Positions 32,217 through 41,319 of a stretch of 45,052 nucleotides of DNA are shown here, piece after piece. The notes under the pieces are model-generated. The model ran no database searches, was not told the origin of the DNA, and worked only from the letters and a program-made list of their open reading frames with translations. The stretch covers positions 1 through 45,052 of the forward strand of contig JABJHO010000053.1 of the NCBI GenBank assembly GCA_018661775.1, given 5' to 3'. Position 1 is the first letter of the stretch, and every line of letters begins with the position of its first letter. A program made the position numbers and the translations under genes. The DNA comes from Candidatus Magasanikiibacteriota bacterium. Lineage in GTDB: Bacteria > Patescibacteriota > Patescibacteriia > Magasanikbacterales > UBA922.

Positions 32217-34869
32217 ATGTGCGTGATACTGTGGTGATTGCAAGTTTATCTTGTGTAATGTCAGTTGTTATGCTGTCTCCCTTTTTTATATCTCCTTCAA
32301 TAATTTTCATTGCAAGTGGGTCAAGTAATTCAGATTGCAGAATACGTTTGAGTGGTCGGGCCCCAAGTGTTGGGTCAAAACCTTTTTCGCCCAACCAGTC
32401 TTTAGATTTCTTTGATACCTCTATGTGAATTTTCTTCTTAGCAAGTCTTTGTTTAATACTATCTAATTGAAGGTCTACTATTTCTCGTATTTGTTTTTTA
32501 TCAAGTGGACGGAACATGATTATATCATCAACTCTATTCAAAAATTCAGGTTTGAAATGCTCTCTTAATGCCTCCATGACTTTTTGCTTAATGACTGTTT
32601 CATTTTCAATAATACCTTTTTTGTTTCCACCATCACCAAAGCCAAACTCACCTCTACGACTTAAATTCATAATCATTTCTGAGCCCACATTACTCGTCAT
32701 AATAATAACAGTATTTTTGAAATTTACTTTTCGCCCTTTTGCGTCAGTAAGTCGCCCATCATCAAGAATTTGTAACATAACATTAAACACTTCAGGGTGT
32801 GCTTTTTCTATTTCATCAAACAGTACAACAGAGTATGGTCTTCGCCTGATCTTTTCTGTGAGCTGCCCCCCTTCTTCATACCCTACATACCCAGGTGCTG
32901 AACCCATCATTTTACTCACCGAGTGCTTTTCCATGTATTCACTCATATCAACACGAACCACTGCTTCATCATCATTAAAAAGAAATTCTGCCAAGGCCTT
33001 TGCAAGTTCTGTTTTTCCTACACCTGTTGGGCCCATAAAAATAAATGAACCTATAGGTTTCTTCTCTTCTGAAATACCGGCACGAGAACGTCGAATGGCG
33101 TTTGATACGGCTGTAATGGCCTCATGTTGCCCAATAACACGCTCCTGTAGTCCGTTTTCCATCTTGGCAAGCTTCTTTACCTCATCTTCAAGCATTTTGT
33201 TTACAGGCACTCCTGTCCATCTAGAGACGACCGCCGCTATATCTTGTTCGGTAACTTCTTCTTTAAGGATGGCACGTCCTTTCTGCACGTGAGTAAGTTT
33301 TTTTTCCAATAATTTAATAATCTCCTCCTTTTGTGGAATTTGTGCATACCTAATTTCGGCGACTTTTTGTAAATCACCGCGCCGCTCGGTAATTTCAGCC
33401 TCTTGTTTAAGAGAATCAATATCTTTGTTTGCGGTTCGAATTTGCATGATAATATCTTTTTCGTTTTTCCAGTGCAACTCTAGCTCATTACTTTTTTCTC
33501 GAAGATTTTCTAGGCTTTCCTGTAGAGTAATAAGGCGGTTTTGAGAGTCTACATCCTTTTCTTTTTTGAGTGCTTCAATCTCAATTTCTTGTTTCATCAT
33601 TTGTCGTTTCATTCTATCAAGATCGTCTGGCATAGAATCAATTTCCATACGTAACGCTGAAGTGGCTTCATCAATAAGGTCTATGGCTTTGTCTGGTAAA
33701 AATCTATCCGAAATGTAGCGAGAAGATAGCTCTACCGCCGCTATTATGGCCGGGTCAGTAATGCGAACACCATGATGTACTTCATATTTTTCTTTAATAC
33801 CACGAAGAATAGCTATGGCGTCATCTTTTTCTGGCTCGGACACAAGGACTGGTTGAAATCGACGCTCAAAAGCGGCATCTTTTTCTATGTACTGTTGGTA
33901 TTCTTTAAGGGTTGTGGCGCCAACTGTGTGGAGTTCTCCACGTGCAAGTGCTGGCTTAAGCATATTACTTGCATCAATAGCTCCTTCACTAGATCCTGCG
34001 CCAACAATGGTATGAAGCTCGTCAATAAAAAGAATAATCTTTCCTTGAGATTGGCCAACCTCTTTGAGTACCGCCTTGAAGCGTTCTTCAAATTCTCCTC
34101 TAAATTTTGTTCCAGCGATAAGCGCACCAATATCAAGACCAATAACTTCTTTATCGGTAATAGACTCAGGAACATCGCAATTTACAATTCTTTGTGCAAG
34201 CCCTTCTACGATTGCCGTTTTTCCAACACCTGGTTCTCCTATAAGAACAGGGTTATTTTTTGTTCTTCGCGTAAGGACTTGCATGACACGTCTAATTTCA
34301 TCATCTCGGCCAATGACTGGATCAAGTTTTTCATTTCTTGCTCTTTCGGTAAAATTAATACCATACTTTTCAAGGGATTGGTATGTTCTTTCTGGTGTGG
34401 GGGAGTGTGCGGACTGGTTTCCGCGTACCTGCACAAGAGCTTTCAGTACATTGTCGTATGTAACACCCTCTGCTATAAGAATATCACTAATAGGATTTTT
34501 ATTTTGCATGTAGGCCAGAAGGAGATGTTCTACGCTAATAAAAGAGTCACCCATCTTCTTTGATTCGGCGTGGGCATTTTGTAATACGTACATCATGGCT
34601 TGTCCCATTAATATTTGACCACCACTTCCAGGGCTTGGGCCAAATTGCTTTGGTAAGGTTGCCACAAGATCATGTGTGTGTGCAGAAATTACCTCAATAG
34701 GAATATCAAGCTGCTTGAGCAGTGACACCACGATACCATCTTCTTGTTGGAGTAATGCTGAAAATAAATGGGGCGGTTCAATTTGAGGTTGTTTGTTCTC
34801 CTGTGCAATGCGATTTGCATGTTGGAGTGCTTCTTGTGATTTGTGAGTAAATTGTTGTGGATTTAGCAT
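32215..34869 (-). CDS. clpB: ATP-dependent chaperone ClpB
   Basis: 884 residues, typical. The N domain (1-150, two Clp repeats) is followed by AAA1 with GEPGVGKT (211-218) and [13 protein letters not shown], the long coiled-coil M domain (about 405-525), and AAA2 with GPTGVGKT (near 610), [14 protein letters not shown] and GARPLKR. No ClpP-binding IGF loop is apparent, as expected for the disaggregase. It rescues aggregated proteins with DnaK. Control by HrcA is indicated by a CIRCE-type operator directly after its promoter. Confidence 0.97.
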   Translation of the reverse strand: MLNPQQFTHKSQEALQHANRIAQENKQPQIEPPHLFSALLQQEDGIVVSLLKQLDIPIEVISAHTHDLVATLPKQFGPSPGSGGQILMGQAMMYVLQNAHAESKKMGDSFISVEHLLLAYMQNKNPISDILIAEGVTYDNVLKALVQVRGNQSAHSPTPERTYQSLEKYGINFTERARNEKLDPVIGRDDEIRRVMQVLTRRTKNNPVLIGEPGVGKTAIVEGLAQRIVNCDVPESITDKEVIGLDIGALIAGTKFRGEFEERFKAVLKEVGQSQGKIILFIDELHTIVGAGSSEGAIDASNMLKPALARGELHTVGATTLKEYQQYIEKDAAFERRFQPVLVSEPEKDDAIAILRGIKEKYEVHHGVRITDPAIIAAVELSSRYISDRFLPDKAIDLIDEATSALRMEIDSMPDDLDRMKRQMMKQEIEIEALKKEKDVDSQNRLITLQESLENLREKSNELELHWKNEKDIIMQIRTANKDIDSLKQEAEITERRGDLQKVAEIRYAQIPQKEEIIKLLEKKLTHVQKGRAILKEEVTEQDIAAVVSRWTGVPVNKMLEDEVKKLAKMENGLQERVIGQHEAITAVSNAIRRSRAGISEEKKPIGSFIFMGPTGVGKTELAKALAEFLFNDDEAVVRVDMSEYMEKHSVSKMMGSAPGYVGYEEGGQLTEKIRRRPYSVVLFDEIEKAHPEVFNVMLQILDDGRLTDAKGRKVNFKNTVIIMTSNVGSEMIMNLSRRGEFGFGDGGNKKGIIENETVIKQKVMEALREHFKPEFLNRVDDIIMFRPLDKKQIREIVDLQLDSIKQRLAKKKIHIEVSKKSKDWLGEKGFDPTLGARPLKRILQSELLDPLAMKIIEGDIKKGDSITTDITQDKLAITTVSRT

Positions 34870-34891
34870 ATAATATGATAGGTATACCGAC

Positions 34892-34918
34892 TTATCACTC
34901 AGTACTGTAGAGTGATAA
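34892..34918. promoter_or_regulatory. CIRCE-type operator (HrcA site)
   Basis: TTATCACTC (34892-34900), 9 bases, GAGTGATAA (34910-34918). The consensus is TTAGCACTC-N9-GAGTGCTAA; both arms differ by one compensating base, so symmetry is perfect. It starts two bases after the clpB -10 box. Confidence 0.88.
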
Positions 34919-34919
34919 A

Positions 34920-34947
34920 ATTATACCATATTGAAAAAACCTGTCAA
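34920..34947 (-). promoter_or_regulatory. Promoter of clpB
   Basis: Minus strand: TTGACA (34947-34942), 16-bp spacer, TATAAT (34925-34920). Strong, and covered on its downstream side by the operator. Confidence 0.88.
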
Positions 34948-34985
34948 TTATGCTTAAATTATAACATAACCCATGTAAATTCGCT

Positions 34986-35765
34986 ATGGAAATATTAGGT
35001 GTTCGTGTTGATGCAATCAATAGCACACAAGCGTGTGATAAGGTTGTGTTGGCTGTTGCAGAGAAGAGACAATTAATAATTTTTACGCCAAATCCTGAAA
35101 TGGTTGTACGAGCACAAAGAGATGCCTATTTTCGTGCTGTTATTAATCATGGTGATATTAATATATGTGATGGATTTGGGTTACAACTTGTTGGGGGAGG
35201 TGCCCTACATCGTGTTTCCGGTGTAGATTTTATGGAAGACCTGTGTCTTTTGGCCGAAAAAGAGGGGTGGCGTGTATATGTGTTAGGAGCAGGGGATAGA
35301 GTAGTGGTAGATACGTGTATCCAAGAATTGAAAAAGAAATATCCTAATATTACTATATGCGGTGGGCATCCTGGTCCAAAACTAGAAGAAAGAGATGTAC
35401 ACGGACAACTTCTGGTGGTGCCTATGGATGAAGAAGTGCAAGACACGGTGATTCATGAAATTATTATGTTAGAGCCTGAAATACTTTTTGTAGGTTTTGG
35501 TCACGGAAAACAAGAAAAGTGGATTTATGAACACATACCAAGCCTTTTATCAGTCCGTGCAGCAGTTGGGGTGGGAGGTGCTATTGATTATATCGCCAAA
35601 AAAACAGTAAGGCCGCCACAATGGATTCGTGTTTGCGGGTTTGAGTGGCTATGGCGTCTTATGTGGCAACCGAGCCGTATTAAAAGAATATGGGATGCAA
35701 CGGTAGTGTTTATGTGGTACAATATAGTTCATAAAATAAAAACATATGTTAACACAAAGCGTTAA
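34986..35765 (+). CDS. WecG/TagA/CpsF-family glycosyltransferase
   Basis: 259 residues. Family pattern: FTPNPEMVVRAQRDAYFRAVINHGDINICDGFGLQLV at the start, GVDFMEDLCLLAEKEGWRVYVLGAG, and at the end FVGFGHGKQEKWIYEH...AVGVGGAIDYIAKKTVRPPQWIRVCGFEWLWRLMWQPSR. These GT26 enzymes transfer N-acetylmannosaminuronate or N-acetylmannosamine to lipid-linked sugars in cell-surface polymer synthesis; the donor here is unknown. Its end overlaps the following methyltransferase gene by 20 bases. Confidence 0.93.
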   Translation: MEILGVRVDAINSTQACDKVVLAVAEKRQLIIFTPNPEMVVRAQRDAYFRAVINHGDINICDGFGLQLVGGGALHRVSGVDFMEDLCLLAEKEGWRVYVLGAGDRVVVDTCIQELKKKYPNITICGGHPGPKLEERDVHGQLLVVPMDEEVQDTVIHEIIMLEPEILFVGFGHGKQEKWIYEHIPSLLSVRAAVGVGGAIDYIAKKTVRPPQWIRVCGFEWLWRLMWQPSRIKRIWDATVVFMWYNIVHKIKTYVNTKR

Positions 35766-36510
35766 AACACATATTCACAAATTGCATCAAAAAAAATATC
35801 GATATGGGTTTGGGGAATATATTGTAGAAGGTAAAAAAGGTGTAGAAGAGGCGATCAAGAGTAATAAGACCGTTGCGTTGGTGGTGGTGCAAGAAGATAT
35901 GGTAAAAAATAAAGATATTTTACCGCTACTTCATAAAATAGAAGACGAACACCTTCCTGTTCATGTCTGTAGTGAAGAGGATGCACAACGTATCAAAACA
36001 ACCGCCACCTTTTCTGGTATTATGGCGCTGGTGAAGATAGACACACAGTCTCTTGAATCTTTTGATACAACAAAGCCAATTATTTGTTTAGACCGTATTC
36101 AGGATCCAGGAAATCTTGGTACCATTATACGAACAGCAGACTGGTTTGGTGTGCATAATATACTAGTTTCAGAGAGTTGTGTTGATGTGTACAATGATAA
36201 GGTGGTTCGCAGTACGATGGGCTCACTGTTTCATACCACGATTGTACGGAGTGTCGACGTGGTAAATGATGTGCTCCGTCTAAAGACTGTGGAGTCTTAT
36301 GGTGTGGCAGGACTTACACTTGATGGGGGGCCTATTTCAAAAGAGAGCCAAGAGAAGACGATCTTTATTTTTGGGAATGAATCGCATGGTATTCGCGCTA
36401 CATTTGATCCGATGCTGGATTATCGGTATACTATTGCTGGTTCTGGAAAGGCTGAATCACTCAATGTTGGTGTGGCTGCTGGAATTATTCTTTATTCTAT
36501 AACTCAGTAA
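35746..36510 (+). CDS. TrmH/SpoU-family RNA 2'-O-methyltransferase
   Basis: 254 residues. An N-terminal substrate-binding domain (about 1-95, YIVEGKKGVEEAIKSNKTVALVVVQ) precedes the SPOUT domain with motif 1 DPGNLGTIIRTADWFG, motif 2 IFIFGNESHGI and motif 3 AESLNVGVAAGIILY, which form the trefoil knot. It methylates rRNA or tRNA using S-adenosylmethionine; the target base is unknown. Overlaps the glycosyltransferase gene and is 3 bp from gltX, so likely one transcript. Confidence 0.92.
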   Translation: MLTQSVKTHIHKLHQKKYRYGFGEYIVEGKKGVEEAIKSNKTVALVVVQEDMVKNKDILPLLHKIEDEHLPVHVCSEEDAQRIKTTATFSGIMALVKIDTQSLESFDTTKPIICLDRIQDPGNLGTIIRTADWFGVHNILVSESCVDVYNDKVVRSTMGSLFHTTIVRSVDVVNDVLRLKTVESYGVAGLTLDGGPISKESQEKTIFIFGNESHGIRATFDPMLDYRYTIAGSGKAESLNVGVAAGIILYSITQ

Positions 36511-36513
36511 TGT

Positions 36514-38010
36514 ATGCCTCACACAAAGACACGTATTGCCCCTAGTCCTACAGGTTTTCTCCATATTGGGAGTTTACGAACAGCTTTATTTAATTATTTG
36601 GCTGCTAAAAAAAACGGAGGTTCTTTTGCGTTACGAATAGAAGATACGGACAGAGAACGTTTTGTGGAAGGTGGTGTAGAAAATATCATACAAACACTTG
36701 ATTGGGCTGGTATAAAAGTAGACGAAGGGCCTTATCTGAAAGAAGATGGAACTATTGCACAAAAAGGGGAGTGTGGGCCATATATTCAGTCACAGCGTTT
36801 AGATATATATAAGACACACGTACAAAAACTTCTTGAGCAGGGAAATGCGTATTATTGTTTTTGCTCAAAAGAAAGACTTGATGAGTTGCGCAGTGCACAA
36901 CAAGAAGCAAAAGAACCTACAGGGTACGATGGACATTGTAGAGACTTGGCAAATGAGGTATTGCAGGAGTATATGCGCAGCAATACCTCATTTGTGATCA
37001 GATTGCGTGTACCAAAAGAAGGAAAAACAACGTTTACTGATGCAGTTTTGGGAGATATTACGTTTGATAATAGCACGGTAGATGATCAGGTGCTTATAAA
37101 AGCAGACGAGTTTCCAACATATCATCTTGCTGTAGTTGTGGATGATCATCTTATGGGAATTACGCATATTTCGCGTGGGTCGGAATGGTTGTCTTCTACA
37201 CCAAAACATATATTGCTTTATACTATGTTTGGTTGGGATATTCCTATATATGCACACCAACCATTGCTCGTAAACGAAAAAAAACAAAAACTAAGTAAGC
37301 GTCATGGTGACGTGTCGGTTGAGGATTTTAAGGCAAAAGGGTATATTATTGAGGCGCTGATAAATTTTGTGGCATTTTTGGGGTGGAACCCTGGGGATGA
37401 GCGTGAAATATTTAGTCTAGAAGATCTTGAAAAAGAATTTTCTTTTGAGAAAATGGCAAAATCACCTGCAGTGTTTAATAGAGAAAAATTGAATTGGTAT
37501 AATAAGCGATACATGATGCAAATGGATTTGGGTGACATAACAAAACGAGCTATTCCATTTTTTATTAATGCTGGCGTGGTAGATAAAACTCAAGTGGACG
37601 GTCTAGAAGAGTTTGAGCAGTTGAAAAAAATAGTAGATTTAGAGCGAACGCGGGCAAATACGTTGGTTGAATTAGTAGAATCTGTTGGGTGTATGTTTGC
37701 TAAAGAGTTGGTGTATGACGCTTCATTGCTTGTGTGGAAAAAAAGTACCAAAGAGGATGCAAAAGAAAAACTTATTGGCCTTAAGTCATTGATTGAAACT
37801 ATTTCAGAAGATGGATGGGAGTTAGAGGGTATAGAGAAAACAATAAAAGATTGGATGGTAGAAAATGAATTTGGTACGGGGGATACGTTGTGGCCATTGC
37901 GGGTTGCCTTGTCTGGTCAAAAAAATTCACCAGGACCATTTGATTTGGTATATGTTCTAGGAAAAGAAAAAGTAGTAAAGCGGATTAGTGCTGCCATAGA
38001 CATGATATAA
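36514..38010 (+). CDS. gltX: Glutamyl-tRNA synthetase
   Basis: 498 residues. Class I landmarks: RIAPSPTGFLHIGSLRTALFNYLAAKKNGG (HIGH region), RIEDTDRERFVEG, and KQKLSKRHGDVSVEDF (KMSKS region). The C-terminal helical anticodon-binding domain ends in LRVALSGQKNSPGPFDLVYVLGKE. It charges tRNA-Glu (present at 18.3 kb) and may also mischarge tRNA-Gln for amidotransferase conversion if no GlnRS exists in the genome, which cannot be seen here. Confidence 0.97.
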   Translation: MPHTKTRIAPSPTGFLHIGSLRTALFNYLAAKKNGGSFALRIEDTDRERFVEGGVENIIQTLDWAGIKVDEGPYLKEDGTIAQKGECGPYIQSQRLDIYKTHVQKLLEQGNAYYCFCSKERLDELRSAQQEAKEPTGYDGHCRDLANEVLQEYMRSNTSFVIRLRVPKEGKTTFTDAVLGDITFDNSTVDDQVLIKADEFPTYHLAVVVDDHLMGITHISRGSEWLSSTPKHILLYTMFGWDIPIYAHQPLLVNEKKQKLSKRHGDVSVEDFKAKGYIIEALINFVAFLGWNPGDEREIFSLEDLEKEFSFEKMAKSPAVFNREKLNWYNKRYMMQMDLGDITKRAIPFFINAGVVDKTQVDGLEEFEQLKKIVDLERTRANTLVELVESVGCMFAKELVYDASLLVWKKSTKEDAKEKLIGLKSLIETISEDGWELEGIEKTIKDWMVENEFGTGDTLWPLRVALSGQKNSPGPFDLVYVLGKEKVVKRISAAIDMI

Positions 38011-38019
38011 CACAATATA

Positions 38020-38048
38020 TTGACGAGAAAAGAAAAAAACGATATACT
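38020..38048 (+). promoter_or_regulatory. Promoter of tRNA-Thr
   Basis: TTGACG (38020-38025), 17-bp spacer, TATACT (38043-38048). Confidence 0.8.
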
Positions 38049-38063
38049 TCTTCTCGTTAACAC

Positions 38064-38136
38064 GCCATCATAGCTCAGTCGGTAGAGCGCATCCATGGTA
38101 AGGATGAGGTCTCCAGTTCAATCCTGGATGATGGCT
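38064..38136 (+). tRNA. tRNA-Thr (anticodon GGU)
   Basis: Acceptor GCCATCA (38064-38070) with TGATGGC (38129-38135), discriminator T38136, then genomic CA. The anticodon stem CATCC/GGATG encloses ATGGTAA, giving GGT. D arm AGCTCAGTCGGTAGAGC; the T loop reads TTCAATC. Confidence 0.95.
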
Positions 38137-38141
38137 CAAAC

Positions 38142-38170
38142 TTGACAATTGATTATTTTTTTGCTAGTGT
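38142..38170 (+). promoter_or_regulatory. Promoter of the exported HExxH protein gene
   Basis: TTGACA (38142-38147), 17-bp spacer, TAGTGT (38165-38170). The same unusual -10 hexamer follows a TTGACC at 43462-43490. Confidence 0.5.
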
Positions 38171-38222
38171 AAAAATATACTGAGTATTCTTGTCAGTAAA
38201 GCCAACACCTAAGGAGAGAAGA

Positions 38223-38948
38223 GTGGTTACTGTAAAAAAATATCTAGTAGTGGTTATACCAACACTATTACTGTGCTCTTTCGTAATAAACCAATATGCA
38301 TATGGCGAAGAGGGGGGTTTTTCCAAAAAAAATACATATGATCAGGATACAGAGAGGTTGATTGTATTCCTTAAAAAACATCCATGTGCTAAATGCGCAA
38401 AAGAAATGATTGGGTGGATTTCTGAGAGGAAATTGCTTATTTCTTTTACAATTCCTGATTTAATGGAGTTTGACATCTCTGTTTCTCCTAAGGTTGATAG
38501 CCTTGGGGGAAAGTTTGCGATACTCAACATACCTAACAATTTCTTTATAAACAGTGTATGGAGTGATACTGACCGTTGGGTCGCCACTCATCATGAATAT
38601 ATTCACTTGGTCCAGTATTTAAAAGAAGGGTGGCCACTGGAAAAGAAAAAGAGTGTGCTTGAGATGCCCACCCTGAGTAAACAGATAGCTCGACTCGTTT
38701 TTGAGTCAGAGTACGATGCAGAATTAAGGAGTTGTACGTTTGCTATTACGTATTATATTGTTGATAAAAAACAATTTAAGCAACGCGCAGTAGAGAGATG
38801 TCTTATTCTAAAAGAGACGGGAGGTGCTGAAACTCTGCGTGCAATCTTGCCATACCTATTATCTGACAGCAGGATTGCTTCTCATTTAGAAATGTTGTTT
38901 GATTTAGCCGCTACCAAACCCTTAAGTTTGGCGCAAATTCTTGAGTAA
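38223..38948 (+). CDS. Exported protein with HExxH motif, putative metallopeptidase
   Basis: 241 residues from GTG 38223, chosen because AAGGAG sits six bases upstream; an in-frame TTG at 38190 gives 11 more residues. A signal peptide (KKYLVVVIPTLLLCSFVINQYAYG) is followed by a domain with two nearby Cys (CAKCAKEM) and ATHHEYIHLVQYLKEGW, where H-E-Y-I-H fits the zincin HExxH motif. A later Glu (FESEYDAELR) could be the third ligand. Peptidase activity is inferred only from this. Family unknown. Monocistronic with its own promoter and terminator. Confidence 0.68.
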   Translation: MVTVKKYLVVVIPTLLLCSFVINQYAYGEEGGFSKKNTYDQDTERLIVFLKKHPCAKCAKEMIGWISERKLLISFTIPDLMEFDISVSPKVDSLGGKFAILNIPNNFFINSVWSDTDRWVATHHEYIHLVQYLKEGWPLEKKKSVLEMPTLSKQIARLVFESEYDAELRSCTFAITYYIVDKKQFKQRAVERCLILKETGGAETLRAILPYLLSDSRIASHLEMLFDLAATKPLSLAQILE

Positions 38949-38963
38949 TTAAGATATTTGTTT

Positions 38964-38989
38964 ATACCTGGTAATTCAGGTATTTTTTT
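38964..38989 (+). terminator. Terminator after the HExxH protein gene
   Basis: ATACCTG (38964-38970), loop GTAATT, CAGGTAT (38977-38983), T run to 38989. Confidence 0.87.
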
Positions 38990-39060
38990 ATTTAGAAATT
39001 TTCTGTTTTTATTGTCAAGTAAAACTATACACAGGGGTGTTGATGGGTTGAGCAAAACGG

Positions 39061-39089
39061 TTGATTTTTTAATAAGCATGTAGTATAAT
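39061..39089 (+). promoter_or_regulatory. Promoter of the RimK-like gene
   Basis: TTGATT (39061-39066), 17-bp spacer, TATAAT (39084-39089). Confidence 0.75.
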
Positions 39090-39114
39090 CAGGACACTAT
39101 ATTATCTTACTTAT

Positions 39115-40038
39115 ATGAAATTACACGTACTTGTTCCGAGTATTCCTAAAAATCCAGATTCTCCAACATCCGCTCGTATTAATTTACTAGAAGAGGCGGC
39201 TGGTGTGCGAGGTATTGATTTGCACATCATAGATGCAAAGCAATGCAAGATGGTACTTAATGGTAAGATATCAGTATTGATTAAAAATGAGGAGCTCAAA
39301 GGTATTGATCTGCTACTTTCTTTGCCATCTTATTCAACAACAGATAGTCTTGTAAGGGCAACACTGCTTCAGCAGTTTGAGCTTTGTGGTGTGCGTGTGG
39401 TAAACTCTTTTGCCTCTACAATGATTGCAAAAAACAAGATAACCTCTTTACAACTTCTTGCTAAAAATAAAGTTCCTATTCCAAAAACATATGCGATTCA
39501 TTCTTCGGGGCATATGAATGATATGCTTAAAGACATAGGAAGGTTTCCGGTTATTGTAAAAAGTGTTGTCGGGTCGCTTGGTATAGGTGTTGCTATTATA
39601 GAGAGTAAGCGTGGTCTTCGTTCAATAGCAGACATGATGATTGAGTCTAACAATTCACATCCACTTTTGTTACAGGAATATATAAAAGAATCCTCTGGTA
39701 AGGATATACGAGTTTTTGTTGTGGGTGGTAAGATTGTTGCAGCAATGGATAGGATTGCCGTTACAAGAGGGGAGTTTAGGTCAAATTTCTCCTTAGGAGG
39801 AAAGGTAAAGATAGCAGAACTTACTGATGAGGAAAAGAAGATGGCAATTAAGGCAACACGTGTTTGTGGGCTTGATTATGCCGGGGTTGACCTTATTAGG
39901 TCAAAAGAGGGGACAAAAGTTTTAGAAATTAATTCTAATCCTGGGTTTAAAGGTATCACAGAAGCGACGGGGGCTGATGTGGCGGGTAAAATTATAGACT
40001 ACATGGTTGCATTAGCAAAAAAGAAGAAGAAAAAATAA
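39115..40038 (+). CDS. RimK-family ATP-grasp ligase
   Basis: 307 residues. RimK pattern: an N-terminal domain, then 'NSFASTMIAKNKITSLQLLAKNKVPIPKTY', VIVKSVVGSLGIGVAIIES (ATP-grasp Gly-rich loop), LLLQEYIKESSGKDIRVFVVGGKIVAAMDRIA, and LDYAGVDLIRSKEGTKVLEINSNPGFKGITEATG (Mg-binding ...LEINSNPG). Members ligate amino acids, often glutamate, onto proteins or cofactors. Ribosomal protein S6 modification is the namesake, but the substrate here is not predictable. The protein ends in a run of six lysines. Confidence 0.9.
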   Translation: MKLHVLVPSIPKNPDSPTSARINLLEEAAGVRGIDLHIIDAKQCKMVLNGKISVLIKNEELKGIDLLLSLPSYSTTDSLVRATLLQQFELCGVRVVNSFASTMIAKNKITSLQLLAKNKVPIPKTYAIHSSGHMNDMLKDIGRFPVIVKSVVGSLGIGVAIIESKRGLRSIADMMIESNNSHPLLLQEYIKESSGKDIRVFVVGGKIVAAMDRIAVTRGEFRSNFSLGGKVKIAELTDEEKKMAIKATRVCGLDYAGVDLIRSKEGTKVLEINSNPGFKGITEATGADVAGKIIDYMVALAKKKKKK

Positions 40039-40056
40039 CGACACAACACAGGATAC

Positions 40057-40084
40057 AAAAACTCCAGAACTCTGGAGTTTTTTT
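40057..40084 (+). terminator. Terminator after the RimK-like gene
   Basis: ACTCCAG (40061-40067), loop AACT, CTGGAGT (40072-40078), A4 before and T run to 40084. Confidence 0.9.
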
Positions 40085-40128
40085 AATGCATAACATATGA
40101 TATACTACTGTGGTACACAATAAACACT

Positions 40129-41253
40129 ATGTATCATGTAGGATATTTTTTACAACATAAATTGTTTCCAAATCAGCTAAAGCAGCTCTATTTCTTTATT
40201 GGATTTTTGTCGTTTGCAAGCTCAATGGTGGAGTTGTTTATGCCATTGTACCTATATTTGGAAGTTGGGTTTTCGTTTACCAACGTCATGCTGTTTTTTA
40301 TTGTAGAAAATATTTTTTTTGCATTATGCACACCAATTGCTGCTAATTTTCTTGTAAAGCATGGTGTAAAACATACCATTTTATTTGGTATTCCAATCAA
40401 ATGTTTTGTAATTTTACTTTTCTATTCATTACCTCAATTTCCGTCACTTTTGGCTGTTACCGCAGTGTTGGGTGGGTTATATCAAGCATTTTTGTGGCTA
40501 GGTATTCATATACTGTTTAAACATGTAACACACAAAAAGCAGCGTGGTAAAGAGTTAGGGGTAAGAATTTTTATAGGTCGGATAGCCGCCATACTTGGGC
40601 CAATTTTTGGTGGCCTTATTATTCACCTCTTTGGTTTTTACGTATTATTTATCTGCATACTAGGATTTGTTATGCTTGGTTCACTTTGTTTATTGGCCAA
40701 TGGTGAATATAGCCCCAAGTGTACATTTACCTGGAAGGGGGTAAGAAAAAGTATACGATGGAAATATGCCACCTTCTTTGTGTCTCAGGGTGTGATACAG
40801 ACGGGTCAAGCTGTTGCGTGGCCACTGTTTATATTTTTTATATTAGGAAGCTACGTTTCACTTGGTATAGCAGGGTCAGTATTTACGTTAATAACAGCAA
40901 TGATAGTTCTTGTGGCGGGGAACTATAGTGACAAAGTTGGTAAAAGAACATTTATTAGGAGATTACTTCCATTTGAGATACTTTCGTGGATAGCAAGGGC
41001 TTTTGTTCGTACGGTGACGCACGTATACGGGGTAATTCTATTTGCAGGGTCGACACTTGGTTTGCTCGCCGCGCCTGTAGGGGCGCTTGAATATGATAAT
41101 GCACCAAAAAATGCATTAGCCTATTTCGTACAACGTGAATTTTTTATCGTTTTTGGGCGTGTTGCACTACTTCTTTTTCTTTTGTTTACACAAAACTATA
41201 CCGGAAGTTTTGCTCTTGTCGCATTTGCAGAATTGGCTATATTACTATTTTAG
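40129..41253 (+). CDS. Major facilitator superfamily transporter
   Basis: 374 residues, almost wholly hydrophobic, about 11-12 helices. The first loop region and 'HILFKHVTHKKQRGKELGVRIFIGRIAAILGPIFGGLIIHLFG' match the MFS cytoplasmic loop and helix 5 (G-x-x-x-G-P-x-x-G-G motif C-like). A second half repeats the pattern (GNYSDKVGKRTFIRRLLPFE, the helix 8-9 loop). The substrate is unknown. A TATACT at 40101-40106 may be its -10 box. Confidence 0.82.
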   Translation: MYHVGYFLQHKLFPNQLKQLYFFIGFLSFASSMVELFMPLYLYLEVGFSFTNVMLFFIVENIFFALCTPIAANFLVKHGVKHTILFGIPIKCFVILLFYSLPQFPSLLAVTAVLGGLYQAFLWLGIHILFKHVTHKKQRGKELGVRIFIGRIAAILGPIFGGLIIHLFGFYVLFICILGFVMLGSLCLLANGEYSPKCTFTWKGVRKSIRWKYATFFVSQGVIQTGQAVAWPLFIFFILGSYVSLGIAGSVFTLITAMIVLVAGNYSDKVGKRTFIRRLLPFEILSWIARAFVRTVTHVYGVILFAGSTLGLLAAPVGALEYDNAPKNALAYFVQREFFIVFGRVALLLFLLFTQNYTGSFALVAFAELAILLF

Positions 41254-41319
41254 TTCTAGATGTAGAAGGGGTGAGGCAAGTGATTGCCTTATTTTTTATT
41301 TTGTGATACAACAAGAGAT

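Noticed and set aside
32516-33292. Plus-strand frames opposite clpB (also 33772-34563)
   Set aside because: They lie wholly inside clpB, whose family match is unambiguous over the full length.
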